Below, piece by piece: positions 1 to 11,300 of a stretch of 64,000 nucleotides of DNA. The position numbers and the translations under genes were made by a program. Each line of letters opens with the position of its first letter. The stretch's first letter is position 1. Origin of the DNA: Blastobasis lacticolella (lineage: Eukaryota > Arthropoda > Insecta > Lepidoptera > Blastobasidae); contig LR990053.1 in the NCBI GenBank assembly GCA_905147135.1, positions 15,140,501 to 15,204,500 of the forward strand, given 5' to 3'. Under the pieces are notes generated by a model, which was not told the DNA's origin, made no database searches, and saw only the letters and a list, made by a program, of their open reading frames with translations.

Positions 1-1
1 C

Positions 2-100
2 TGCGGAGTCGAGGATACTCCGGGCGTGTACACCAGGGTGGCCAGCTTCATAGACTGGATAGAGGACATCGTTTGGCCACGAAATGGCACTACATCTTAA
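2..100 (+). CDS. Gene A: 3' end of last exon of a trypsin-fold serine protease (partial)
   Basis: The window opens inside the last coding exon of a serine protease. It reads CGVEDTPGVYTRVASFIDWI, then EDIVWP and a short tail, and stops at TAA 98-100. PGVYTRV carries Gly226 (chymotrypsin numbering) of the primary specificity pocket, and SFIDWIE..VW is the C-terminal helix. The corresponding exon of genes B, C and D downstream has the same layout ([19 protein letters not shown]), so this is the most upstream visible member of the array. The catalytic Ser and all upstream exons lie outside the window. It is probably secreted by analogy with its neighbours. Confidence 0.9.
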   Translation, partial: CGVEDTPGVYTRVASFIDWIEDIVWPRNGTTS

Positions 101-167
101 TTCTTCCAAGATGTTTATAGTGCATTTTTGTGAAGAGGAAAATTTGTTTTTTCTTGGATCAATTTCG

Positions 168-183
168 AATAAAATTTAATAAA
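168..183 (+). promoter_or_regulatory. Polyadenylation signals of gene A
   Basis: Two AATAAA hexamers, at 168-173 and 178-183, lie 70-80 bases after the gene A stop codon, a normal distance for an animal 3' UTR. Confidence 0.6.
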
Positions 184-305
184 GTTTACTAAACTTGAGT
201 GTGGTTATAATTTCAAGCCAAATCTGATAAAGAGACATAACAGTACCTTATAACGAAAAAAAAGCATTTAAAACATTTAAAACGCTGAGCTATTTATTGA
301 TGATG

Positions 306-670
306 TGTGATGACAAATCGATGCTTCGATCCGAGGTGAAAGACGCTATACGAAAACTAAACAAGAACACAGTTTCAGGAACCGATCGCGTCAATGCAGA
401 AGGTCTGAAAGGATTTGAGTATAAAAAAGGTCTGTGATAAAGCCCGCAAGAGCCTACTGCTTGTCATCAACGGCCGCCTAGTATCATTTTTCTGAACAGA
501 TTCCGCATGAACAAGCGGGCTTCGCGAAAGAAAGTTGTACTAAAGAACTAATGTTAAACCTCACATTACACTCTGTTGATGATATGTTTAGTGGACTATC
601 AAAATGCTCACGATTGTGTCAAGCGGATTCATCTATGGAATATTTTGTATTGTGCAGGAGTTTTCCTTTA
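306..670 (+). mobile_element. Degraded LINE reverse transcriptase relic (RTE-like)
   Basis: Discontinuous reading frames carry reverse-transcriptase-like pieces. EVKDAIRKLNKNTVSGTDRV near 330-395 resembles the linker before the RT palm (AI.KLKNNKA.GPD). VDYQNAHDCVKRIHLW near 585-640 resembles the F.DF.KAFDSV..R.LW block of RTE-type elements. Stop codons and frame changes separate them, so it is dead. The fold-back element begins immediately downstream. Confidence 0.5.
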
Positions 671-676
671 TAGTCT

Positions 677-1133
677 AAGAGCCCATGAGGGCCAGACCTT
701 CCTATTGTCCGTAAGTATGAAAGTTTTTCCATGTGTGTCCCCAACACAGGTAAGAATGATCCCCACCCATGAAACCTAGATCGTGGTTCTTTGGCAGGTA
801 ACAGGTAACAAAGGTGTATAAAATCTTATCTCCAATTTCTTAAGTTAGCAAGCTCAATTTTTTTGTATTTTATTCGTAACAGCATTAATACTCACGATGC
901 TCATTGCCAGACACATAGTATGGTTACAACCCTCCGCCGGACACCCCTAAACTATAATTCTCTGTAATTATACTTACCTTATATTAGGAAAGCTGAATTT
1001 TATAAATGTTATTCAGATAATTATTAAACTGAGTTATCTTAGTAGCCAGACAGTTTTTTGGGTTCTATAATCCTGCCAGACGCATAAAAAGTGTCTCATA
1101 TGCAACAACTGGTGCGAGTGAGACAGAGCGCTC
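677..1133 (+). repeat. Left arm of fold-back element
   Basis: Inverted match to 2582-3058. It includes the phrases CTCATTGCCAGACACATAG and GTCCGGCGG (as complement) found in both arms. Confidence 0.75.
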
Positions 1134-1736
1134 AGTTCATTGCAATGTTTTGCTAAACATATACTATCGTTTATTCCAAATTGTTTAGTGATTTTTTTTT
1201 ATAATTCATCAAGAAATTTAATAAAATAAAATTATTACAGTCAGAATAATAAATTTTTTAATCTACCTATAATCAGTAAAAATTTTCTAATATTTACATT
1301 TAATCAGTAAATTTTTTCTAATATTCACATTTTTAAACTCGTGATATCTCTCGAATGGAATGTCTGAATTGCATAATTCAAAAAGTTATATAAAGGTATT
1401 GAAGCAGTCGTGAATATGAAGTAATTGATTTTGATAAGGATTAATAGCAAAGTACCAATAAATAGCGTTTTTTAGCGGCGGCATTTCAATTAAATTTTGA
1501 AAATAAAAGAATACATGCATACATGTGACATAACTATAATAGTTAGACATATACTGTCGTGACACTTTTTATAGATAATGATGTGTTCTGCAAAGTCGTA
1601 GTACATTATTTTGTTCTATCATCAATAGTTTTCGCAGCACACGCGATGTAAGGAATTTTTTGGGTATTTTTTTACACCTTGGGTTACATTATTGGAGTTT
1701 TATTAATGAACCGTAATTTTTTAGAAAATTACGCTC

Positions 1737-2108
1737 CCGCTCCGGCCATGTACCAATGACTGTTTTTTGAGTTATGTACATTAGTTGAATACTAACCGAT
1801 GCTCTTACGGTGAGGGAAAACATCGTGATGAAACCTGCACATTCAGGCGACTGGATGTGTAACCATGATCCAATCTGGTCAGTTTCCCTTATTAGCAGGG
1901 TCATGGAGGTCAGACGGCAGTCGCTCCACTGTAATTACCTGACCTGCCAAATCCTGGATCATGGTCAAGGCGGACCCCGGGCCCTCGTGCGCGAGAGCAC
2001 AACCGGGACATTAACGCCAAGATGGTCACCCGGGGATAGTGTAGCTTCCCAACGGTGAAAGAATTTTTGAAATAGGACCAGTAGTTTCGAAGCCTATTCA
2101 ATAGAAAC
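1737..2108 (+). mobile_element. SINE-B copy, tRNA-like head truncated
   Basis: This dispersed family reads from GGCCATGTACCAATGACT through ACATTCAGGCGACTGGATG to CGGACCCCGGGCCCTCGTGC, and here ends in an (AAAC)n tail. Fuller copies elsewhere carry a tRNA-like head (see 44061-44412). The tail region is repeated at 2398-2513. Confidence 0.65.
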
Positions 2109-2397
2109 AAACAAACAAAAAATCAAACATTTCCTCTTTATAATATTATAGTATAGATACTAATACCCTGAGGGTAAAGGACAAATACTTTGGGTATAAG
2201 GGACAACTAAATCTCCCTTCTTTATTATATTTTCTGGTGTCTGATGTACTTATACTCTTGGACTGTACATTTGTTTCGCATAGGAAAACACATTGCCCAA
2301 CTAATAAATTAGCGTAGCAGAGGCCTCAGAATATTGAAGTTGAACAATAATTGGCAGCTGTTCAAGACCGCTCGGTGCACTAAATATTTACCTGCCC

Positions 2398-2513
2398 ACC
2401 AAGATGGTCACCCGGGGATAGTGTAGCTTCCCAACGGTGAAAGAATTTTTGAAGTAGGACCAGTAGTTTCGAAGCCTATTCAATAAAATCAAACAAACAA
2501 ACAAACAAAAAAT
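2398..2513 (+). repeat. Second copy of SINE-B 3' region
   Basis: Near-identical to about 2020-2125 (AAGATGGTCACCCGGGGATA onward), again ending in an (AAAC)n run. Both copies lie inside the fold-back element. Confidence 0.6.
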
Positions 2514-2581
2514 CAAACATTTCCTTTTTATAATATTAGTATAGACGACAGCTGATGCGCAGTAAAAGATCGCACCGAACC

Positions 2582-3058
2582 GAGCGCTCTGTCTCACTCG
2601 CACCAGTTGTTGTATATGAGCCCCACTCTCGCAACTATTACACTTTTAATGCGTCTGGCAGGATTATAGAACCCAAAAAACTGTCTGGCTACTGAGAAAA
2701 CTCAGTTTAATAATTCTCTGAATAACATTTATAAAATTCAGCTTTCCTAATATAAGGTAAGTATAATTACAGAGAATTATAGTTTAGGGGTGTCCGGCGG
2801 AGGGTTGTAACCATACTATGTGTCTGGCAATGAGCATCGTGAGTATTAATGCTGTTACGAATAAAATACAAAAAAATTGAGCTTGCTAACTTAAGAAATT
2901 GGAGATAAGATTTTATACACCTTTGTTACCTGTTACCTGCCAAAGGAACCACGATCCAGGTTTCATGGGTGGGGATCATTCTTACCTGTGTTGGGGACAC
3001 ACATGGAAAAACTTTCATGCTTACGGACAATAGGAAGGTCTGGCCCTCATGGGCTCTT
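2582..3058 (-). repeat. Right arm of fold-back element
   Basis: Reverse complement of 677-1133, running from GAGCGCTCTGTCTCACTCGC to CTCATGGGCTCTT. It has about 20 extra bases near 2620-2640. Confidence 0.75.
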
Positions 3059-3779
3059 GCTCTATTATCAACTCACTGTCTTCTCGATTTTTTTGTTTGA
3101 GGTTGAAAGATGAATTATTAAGGCCGTAGACAGACAACAAATTTATGCGTTTGAGATGTGGTGCTTGCGGTGAATTCTGAGGGCACCTTGAGAGGAATCC
3201 TTTCGGAAAAAAAAAATTCTCCATACTGAAGGAGATGGGTCTTGAGGGCAACCAACAGTTATCATCTATTTGACTCTACGGAGTAGTCCACTATCTTGGG
3301 AGATACTAATAACAATGAGAGATTTATAGCATCCGTTACCGTGGAAGGCAGAAGACCAAGTTGCTGAAGCCCCAAGCACTGTCTCAACGTACAGTTGCTG
3401 CAACGGCGCATTGGTAGCACGTCCGTGAGATCTGGATGCAACTTCAGCGAACCAATAGATGCAGAAGCTTAACGTTCATCTGTGTGGAAAGCTATCACCT
3501 TTGTCCAATGGACGTCCGAATAATGATTTTCTCGCAGAGTAAACTACTTGGCTGTATATGTCTGGTAAAGTAGAATACCTAAGCACGCCACGTCTTCAAT
3601 TTATGGTACATTTTCAACATTGCGATGCGTGGAGATTATGGCAATACTTCAAGTAGTTTAAATGTGATTATGTTATATGTACTACGCTTTAAAAAGAATT
3701 AACATATTAAACATATAATTACGTGTTTGATTTATTACAATGATTTTATTTGAATTTTTATAATTATTTTATTTACCAG
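3059..3779. other. No recognisable gene
   Basis: Non-coding DNA between the fold-back element and the protease relic. I found no RT, protease or SINE motif. A weakly GC-richer stretch at about 3330-3500 has no frame I can identify. Confidence 0.4.
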
Positions 3780-4163
3780 GACAACACATACAATTTCACA
3801 GCGCTGCCACCTCCCACAACAACAAAAATAGAAGGAGATAAAGTTGAAAAAACAATGTGAGCATCCGCTACCCACCAAAAGGGACTTAAGCAATTTCGGA
3901 CTTAGAATCAGCGAAATCAGTAAGTATTCACATGAAAAATAGGCCCTAAGTAGCATCGTCTCAATCTCAGTAAGCATATTAAGTAAGATTTTAAAATTTC
4001 AGAATGCGTTGATTACGTGTTCGACATAGTATATAGTGACGCCAAATATGTACAAGACATATACTGCACCCGTAATTTTACCATATTATTTTGGTAGTTT
4101 TGGTCTGAATCAACCATCTGGTGGTATTATGGATACTCTGTATAATATAATACTCTCCATTAA

Positions 4164-4528
4164 TAATGCTTATTAAATTTGGCTAAATTCATAATCATAA
4201 AAATATTGCTTTCTTGTGGATGTTACAGATGTTACAATATTTTTTAGTTTCACGCAAGATCCCTGCTAGGGCACTGCAAGTTACATCGTTTTTGTACAGA
4301 GACAAAACTACAACTAAATTCAGTCGACTAAATTCAGAAACAATTGAATACGAATCAAAGTGGAATAAACAAAATTTTTGTATCACGCCTTTTGAAAAGT
4401 GGAACATAATATTAGATATACAAAATTGGCCCGAATTCTATTAGCAAAATATTCCACTTCGATTTGCTCTCACGCTTTTTGCTACTGACTTTAGACGACT
4501 GAAATTAGCCAAATGTAATAAGCGCATT
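4164..4528. mobile_element. MITE-A copy (imperfect inverted repeat)
   Basis: The ends read AATGCTTATTAAATTTGGCT and AGCCAAATGTAATAAGCGCA, inverted relative to each other, with inner inverted words CAGTCGACTAAATTCAG/GACGACTGAAATTAG and AAAGTGGAAT/ATTCCACTTC. A better preserved copy lies at 48999-49251. Confidence 0.5.
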
Positions 4529-4718
4529 TGACAAATTGTTATCGCCATCACACACGGTAGCGAGATGCGCGCGTGTATTCCTATAGGAATATGTTCAATA
4601 TGAGTAAGGTGGTCGGGGCCCGGGGCAGCGTCAATGTAAATCTACGGTACCCCGTAGAATTCCTAATTCTTCAAATGTATCCGGGCTCTGAGCATACTCT
4701 CTGTACTGAATTTAGTTT

Positions 4719-4975
4719 TTGACGACCTGAGTGGTTCAATGGTCAACATGCCGGGTCTGCCACGCAAGAGGTCCCGGGTTCGATTCCCGGCCGGGCAGAA
4801 ATTGAAATGATGAATTTTAATTTCTGTTACGGGTCTGGGTGTTCTATGTATAATAAGTATGTATTTAAAAAAAAAAGTATTTAAGTAGTATATCAGTTAT
4901 CTAGCACCCATAGTACAAGCTTTGCTTAGTTTGGGGCTAGATGGCGCTGTGTGAATTTGTACACGAATATTTACA
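4719..4975 (+). mobile_element. SINE-A copy (tRNA-derived)
   Basis: It starts TTGACGACCTGAGTGGTTCA (box A-like) and has a box B-like CCCGGGTTCGATTCCCGGC. The body reads AGAAATTGAAATGATGAATT, with an A-rich run near 4865 and a 3' region containing GATGGCGCTGTGTGAATTTG. It is not a functional tRNA: the acceptor stem is not closed and the unit recurs with a long body at several sites. Confidence 0.75.
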
Positions 4976-5437
4976 GATCATTTAAATTCAGTATGATTCA
5001 ATTTCGTATGGTTTTTGTACGAATAGTCATTTTATTTATGTTAATTTGTCCATACCGACGAAGTCGCGGCAGCAGCTATTCAAAAATAAAAATTTGCAGA
5101 CTATCGGTGTCGAAAAAACTAAAGAAGTGAAAAAAAAAATTTATGAACTACTTAGTTTGTAAATATTATATAGGTAACAATATTTGTTAATGAACATCAT
5201 TACCTGTCTGGCAGAGTAGAATAGCACTAATACACTCTCCCCTTGAATACCAATTTGATAACCAACAACTGCCTTGAAACTACCTAATACATACTTTATT
5301 TTTCAGCTCACCAGCCAGCACAAATGGGGCGACCGCAATATTTCAAGAATGATCGTCCATCCTCAATACAATTCTCCGACTAAATATTATGGCATAGCTT
5401 TAATAGAAATGGAGGTGGATGAAAAGATGCCTTGGAG

Positions 5438-5508
5438 ATTGACGACCTGAGTGGTTCAGTGGTCAACATGCCAGTCTCCACGCAAGAGGTCCCGGGTTCG
5501 ATTTCCGG
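5438..5508 (+). mobile_element. SINE-A head, 3'-truncated, interrupting the relic exon 8
   Basis: TTGACGACCTGAGTGGTTCA through GGTTCGATTTCCGGGG. It begins directly after protease exon 8 sequence at 5437, so it truncates that exon. Only the tRNA-like head is present. Confidence 0.65.
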
Positions 5509-5861
5509 GGCGCCGCGCGCCTCGCTGCAGGACCGACAGCACACAGCCGCACACCTAATACCACCACGTAACCCGCAAAGGCCACAACCCGGTGAGAGCG
5601 TTCCTATTACTTAAAATTAATACCTACGGCAGAATCTCATCCGTTATAGCGTAAATAAAAACTCTAAAACTCAAACGAATAATTCTTCTCAGAATTTCAA
5701 TATTTGATCATCTTAAACTTGTGTACTTGTTGTTTATATCTAGGAAGATAATGTGTATATAAAAAGCTAAAAGTTAATATCCCTATTCATTTAATACTGT
5801 CCAGTATCGAGATTATTTGGTGTTAGTTAAATACTAAGGAACAGCTTCCCGTTCAATAAAA
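5509..5861. other. No recognisable gene
   Basis: A GC-rich patch at 5509-5600 is followed by AT-rich DNA. No exon or repeat motif was recognised. Confidence 0.4.
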
Positions 5862-7160
5862 GTGCAGAGCGAACCAGAAAAAATCCAGTTAGGAAATTAC
5901 CAAGCAGCTTTCCTACAAAATCGTTCGACGGAAGACCACATATTTACTATAATAAGGGTACTGGATTCCAATTGGAGAGCAGGCACCAAAACATATGTCG
6001 CAGCCCTCGACATAGAAAAAGCCTTTGACACGGTTAACCTCGAAGCACTCAGAGTTATACTCCTCACCCGAACTGGAACACATCTAACCAATAGGATATT
6101 AGAGGCCTGTATGCAAGAGAAAACCCTTATCTCATGGTGCGGCAAGAACTCCGAAATCATAAATAAAAGAAAAGGAGTTAAACAGGGATGCCCACTATCA
6201 CCCAGACTATTTACCCTAGTCATGGACGAAGTGCTGCGAACACTTGAGGAGGAAGACGACGAGCTTACTTTGGATCAGGACCATAAAATTACAATGCTGC
6301 TCATCCTTTCATTTACCGACGACCTGATTCTAATTGGCACAGATATACTCAAATTGGACCAGACAATAACAAGATTGAAAATATTACTTGAATCGGTAGG
6401 ACTTGTTATAAGTGGTTCCAAGACAAAATTAATGATCAGAGAGAGATGATCCATTCAACCCACCTAACGGGACTGCTCCCAGCAGTGTCTATGTAGGGGG
6501 TGTGTCAATCCAACCCGTTAAGGAAATAAAATATTTAGGGACGTATCTCTCAGCATCCCCTGACATACGAAATTGTATAAAACACAGGTGCAATAAAGCC
6601 GTCACAAACTCCAAAATCGTAAACACGTTTATAAAAAACAACTGACTGGAATGGAAAATCACAAGACTAATCTACAAATCTATGCCCCACGATGACCTAC
6701 GGTTTGAACGTGGCATCCCAAACAAAGGCTAATCGATCCAAGCTACGACGATACGAAAGATTCATCTTAGGAGGTATGTTCAATCTATCCAAAGACAAAC
6801 CCAATAAGAAAATATGGCAGATTTTAGATGGAAAAACTATAACTGAAATAATAAAAGTACGGAGGCTGACATACTACGGCCACATAATGAGGCACGAGAA
6901 CCCACATATACTACAGGCAGCCCTACAATACTCAGAAACTAAGCGTAAAGTTGGTCGACCTATATTTACCTGGGAAGACTCGTTGAACCACGATATAGAT
7001 AATTATACATCGTAGTCGAAAGAAGACTGGCAGGTGATGGCAGGTAAATGAAAAACGAAGCCGGAAAAATATACCAAGCACCGGAGACAGATTCCGAATC
7101 GGAGATAGTGAGCCTACACAACACAACGACGGACATTGGAGAAAGCGAACAAGATCGACA
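5862..7160 (+). mobile_element. 5'-truncated LINE, reverse transcriptase with broken frames
   Basis: A 195-residue frame (5862-6449) holds the RT fingers and palm: YQAAFLQNRSTEDHIFT, ALDIEKAFDTVN, KGVKQGCPLSPRLF, and SFTDDLILI, where Thr stands in place of the usual Ala of (F/Y)ADD. The sequence continues in other frames with SVYVGGVSIQPVKEIKYLGT (about 6480-6545), MTYGLNVASQTKANRSKLRR (6692 on) and KVGRPIFTWEDSLNHD (about 6945-6995), separated by stops and frameshifts. The endonuclease part is absent. The clade is uncertain (RTE/Proto2-like wording in the palm and in the GRP...WED tail). Non-functional. Confidence 0.75.
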
Positions 7161-8325
7161 AACAAGTGTCAAGCAGATGATATCGTTGAAATTATGCAGA
7201 TTAAATATTACAACACGCCGGTGGAAAAAAGGTACCACATGCGCAAAGTTTATGGTAGGTTGCTCACGACTGGACATCGTGGGAAAGGCCACCTGGACAC
7301 CCAAGGTACCTAACACCGGAGATAAAACAAAACAAGAACAGATCAAGCGAACAACCACAGCAGTCTTTACCATCCTTCTTTATTATATTACACAAAAAGT
7401 AAAGTATCTATCCTCCTTCAAACTCACTCAATGCTAGTATTCTTGTCGGCTCCAAATCCTTTCGCTCCCATCCTGATTGCGACAGCCCTACACTCCCCTT
7501 CGCATCTACGTACGCACTGGTATCTCGGGCTGGAGGTAGCGCAAATCAGTGGAGGACGAGGTCTGGTGTCGCCTAAAATCAACAACTCCCACGTCTGATG
7601 CTGTATCCGGAGCAAACCAGCTCTTTGGGTGAGCCCCGTGACAACCACTGGGCTTGGTTGCTCAAAATACAAGAACAGACGACGGTACCACCGATGATGG
7701 CGACGCCATACCCAGTTCTTGCTGATATGACACCCTTGCAGAAGCATTTCTGGCTGGTGTTGTACCTGACGGGGACGGAACGGTTAATTAATGTAATATA
7801 AAATGTCAATCTATATTATTCAATTCTATAAACTTAATAGTAAATTATCAAATAACTTTATCAGTTATTACCAAATAACCCACCCATGACCGCTCCCGGC
7901 GTAAAGGTGTCCCCGTGAAGTTCATTTTTAATTTTGCATTTTTGATATTAACAAAACAGGTAAATTATCAAAATACACAAGTCAAAGTTGAAACAGGTTT
8001 CGAATTCAAAACCAGACGTTGCAAAAAAACTAATACAAACGAACCTCTTGTAAGTATATAAAGTGTATATATGTTAGGGAAAACACATCAAATTATTTAC
8101 ATCGTATTTATTATACAATTATTCAAGCTGAGAACCAGAACAGGTATCTAGAAAAAGTACCGACATCGGGGTCACATTGGTATAATATTGATAGCCAGCT
8201 GGTTTTCCGAAGGGCCATCGAAATGGTTGCAGTTACGTTTGAGAGCGCCTACTGAGCGTAACTCGTGGATCTGTTGCTTTAAAAACCTTAAAATCACACA
8301 CAGTTTAGTATAAAGCCATACTAAA
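7161..8325. other. Intergenic region upstream of gene B
   Basis: It contains remnants of frames near 7430-7810 on both strands that I cannot assign, then AT-rich DNA. The stretch before gene B presumably holds its promoter, but no diagnostic core element can be supported. Confidence 0.35.
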
Positions 8326-11300
8326 ATGATGTTTTATCATCGCTTCTTAGTGTATTTTGGTAAGTTTGGTGTTCGTTTTCCGAGCCAATACGGCTTTTCA
8401 TTCTCAACCAATCAAGAAGATACGAGTATAAGAATGTGGAAGAATTCGATTTTTGTAAATACTTAAGTTCTGATTGTTAACTTTTATAAATTTTTTCAGT
8501 AATATTTTCATCCAGTGCAATTGTGGATGCTGAAATTTACAAAAACAAACTAGCGAGGAATAAAAGAGTTAAGTATCAAAGCAAATATACCTAGTTGTTT
8601 TTATTTCACATGAAATCTAATTTTTAACAAAAATCTGCTTTTTACTCTTTTGCTCTCTGGTTTACTGGTAGGAAGCTACGTAGCTTTAAGTCCGCCATTG
8701 TACTGTAATACGCATGAGGTTTTAAATAAATATATAAATCTAAATATAGTATCTTTATTTGCGTAGGACACGGCATTACCTTAGATTCGTCAATTTTTTT
8801 TATGACCAGCGATTCAGCAATGACAATTATTGAAGTCGTTCGATAAATTGCAAAGTTACTATGGCAATAGTGCCAGCAATTTTATTTTAATAAATATTTT
8901 ATGTTCCAGCAATCTGATGACCAGTGGTCTTGGGGTTACTTAGAAATTGTAAGTGTTTATTTCTATCTAGGTTTATTATTTATTTGTAGAATGTAGGCAC
9001 TTACTTTCTTATAGTTCGGAATGATGAGTTTAATTAATAAAGTAGATACTTTTAAATTGTTATGTATGACTGTAATTATCCAGATAATTTTAAGTTTCGT
9101 TGAAATTCACATTTTGAATGATACTCCTGGTGACGCAAGTATCTATTTAGGGTAGGTAGTTATTTTGTTATCGACAATAGTCGAATTTATTTAAATAGAT
9201 TTTAAATAAGTTTATGCAAAACGAATAAACATTTGCATTTTCATTTCTTTTCCATCATTGTACAAATTTTTAGCCCATGCCCAGTGAAGATACGAGGCGA
9301 GTCAGTGATTTAGAGACCACAACGCAAGCGAACCCTGCGGACCCTTGCGCGCAAACAGCTCCCCCTCAACCAGACTTCAGGGCCCCTGGAAGGAGAATCA
9401 GCGAGAACAGTAATTTCCTAAATCCATTTCTTTAGAATACTGAGTGATCTATAGAATTTAAAAGATTTCTCCAACTTCAAATCCTGATTTAATCGAGAAC
9501 GCGTCTACCATATCGGTTTCCGGTTCGGTTCTACGTGACAATGCGATCAGCCTAACTCATATTGGCGTTGATGTCAAATCAAATCAAATAATTTTATTTA
9601 GTTTGGGTTTTACAACCCTTATGAATGTCAATATACAATTTTACAATCTTGATTACAATTATACAAGAATGAAAACGCCGTGGCGCGGCGGCAACATCGA
9701 CCCGAGCTAGAACCATGAGAACCAAGAGCTGGAACCATGGAAAAAATTACTCCTGGCTGAGACTTGCGCGCTAAAGCCCGGGGTCCACCTTGATCATAAT
9801 CCAGGATTTGGCAGATCAGGTAAACTCAAAGGAGCGACTGCTATCTGACCTCCGTGGCTCTGTTAACAGGGGAATCTGACCAGATTGGATGATGGGTATT
9901 CATTCATGGGTACACATTAAGTCGCCTGAATGTTCAGGTTTCATTACGATGATTTCCCTCATCGCAAGAGCATCGGTTGTCTTAACTAATTTACATAACT
10001 TAGAAAAGCGTCATTGGTATCTGGGAGCACTGGGGTCGAATTCGGTACCTCGGGGTAACCCCCTTAACCATTAGGTCACTGATACTACTTGGAGAACATC
10101 TGAAGTATATAGATCACCTTCGAACTCTATCGTTGGTCATTACGTTGCTGCTCTGTAAAGTAGTGTTTGTTTAATTTTCAAAGCACCTAGAACCGTTCCA
10201 CTCGTAGGTGTTGTACGAGACAGTATATTAGGTCCAAGTCTAATTTTGTTAAACCTTGTTTTGTTACGATTTATATCCAAGTTTAAAGAATGGATGAATA
10301 GATATGGATAGAACAGTTGTGTAGAAGATTTATCTACCTCAGATTGTTGTTTTTTCATTCTAGAATGTTACGAGTACATGTGGGATATAAAAAGAAGAGA
10401 AGAACAAGAAAAGATTGATAAAGAATGTAAGTTAAATTCTTTAATAATATTATTAAACTTCCAACAACTAAACTCATAAATTATAATATTATAAGATAAT
10501 TAATTAGTAGCTATAAGTATAGATAGCCGTGTGGTGTCAGGCAAAGTAGAATAGCACCAATCAATCAACCAAAGTAAGAACACTCGTGGGTATCGTACGA
10601 GGCGACTAACATCTTCGAGGCAAAATATCTAATCTCCGTAGACAGGAAAATGGGCAGCAACGTTTTCTATTGTTATATTTATAATACTGCGATCTCCAAA
10701 TCGCCTGCCAAGCGTGGAGATTGTCCTCCCTTGTCGTGAGAAAGGTCCTAAGTCTTGCACTGGTCTGCTATATGCTGTGATGATGAAATAAAAGAATGGT
10801 GTACGTGGATAATGGTCAAGGCGGACACCGGGCCCTAGTGCGCGAGAGCACAACCGTGCCAAAATGATTTTTTTATAGAGGATCCAAGCCTACAAACCTT
10901 ATCTATTAACGGGTGTAGTAAAAATCCACTAATATCATAATAATACAGACCATCTAGTACCACAGTAAACAAAAACATTGGGCAGCAGTATCTTCCGTTG
11001 AGTATTTTCAGCTCTGCGATCTGTAACCCGTCTGCCAGTGGATTGTTATGGCCTATTGAATTGACGACCTGAGTGGTTTAGTTGGTAATCATCCCAACTT
11101 TGCCGGTAGCTAGTCTGTCACGCATAAGTCCCGGGTTCGATTCCCGGCCGAGCAGAAATAGAAATGATGAATTTTAGTGGGTGTACTGTGAATATGTAAG
11201 TATTAAAAAAATATATGTAGGTATGTAGTTTATTTAGTTATCTAAAATTAGTAACACAAGCTTTGCTTACTTTGATACTAGATGACGCTGTATGAGTTTG

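Larger units (their letters stand above)
677..3058. mobile_element. Fold-back transposon-like element with about 460-bp inverted arms
   Basis: The left arm (about 677-1133, beginning AAGAGCCCATGAGGGCCAGA) reappears almost perfectly as its reverse complement at about 2582-3058. The arms differ by a few substitutions and about 20 bases near the inner end. The roughly 1.45-kb centre has no long reading frame. It holds AT-rich DNA and two direct copies of the SINE-B 3' region (1737-2108 and 2398-2513). No clean target-site duplication is visible, so the exact ends are uncertain. Alternatives are two copies of one repeat inserted head to head, or a large non-autonomous DNA transposon. Confidence 0.7.
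3780..5437 (+). pseudogene. Decayed serine protease gene relic (remnants of exons 4, 5 and 8)
   Basis: Three pieces line up in order with the array gene model. 3780-3919 follows a CAG acceptor and ends at GTAAGT; its 3' part reads CEHPLPTKRDLSNF then GLRISEI, matching the exon 4 pattern PC..P..P.F..PG.RISE. It is 140 nt (3k+2 instead of 3k+1), so a frameshift has occurred. 4003-4065 is exactly 63 nt like exon 5 and reads KCVDYVFDIVYSDAKYVQD (compare KCIENIWDI in gene C), but the donor GT has become GC. 5307-5437 is exon 8-like: ISRMIVHPQYNSPTKYYGIA. The catalytic Asp of the family motif Y(Y/F)DIAL is Gly. This exon is cut off by a SINE at 5438. A MITE and a SINE lie between the pieces. Exons 1-3, 6, 7, 9 and 10 were not found. 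Confidence 0.75.

Noticed and set aside
4721..4798. tRNA gene candidate with box A and box B
   Set aside because: The same unit recurs with a long SINE body and 3' tail at several positions and does not close an acceptor stem; it is a tRNA-derived SINE head.
5432..5614. 60-aa frame beginning MEIDDLSGSVVN
   Set aside because: It is a chance frame through the SINE-A head and adjacent GC-rich DNA.
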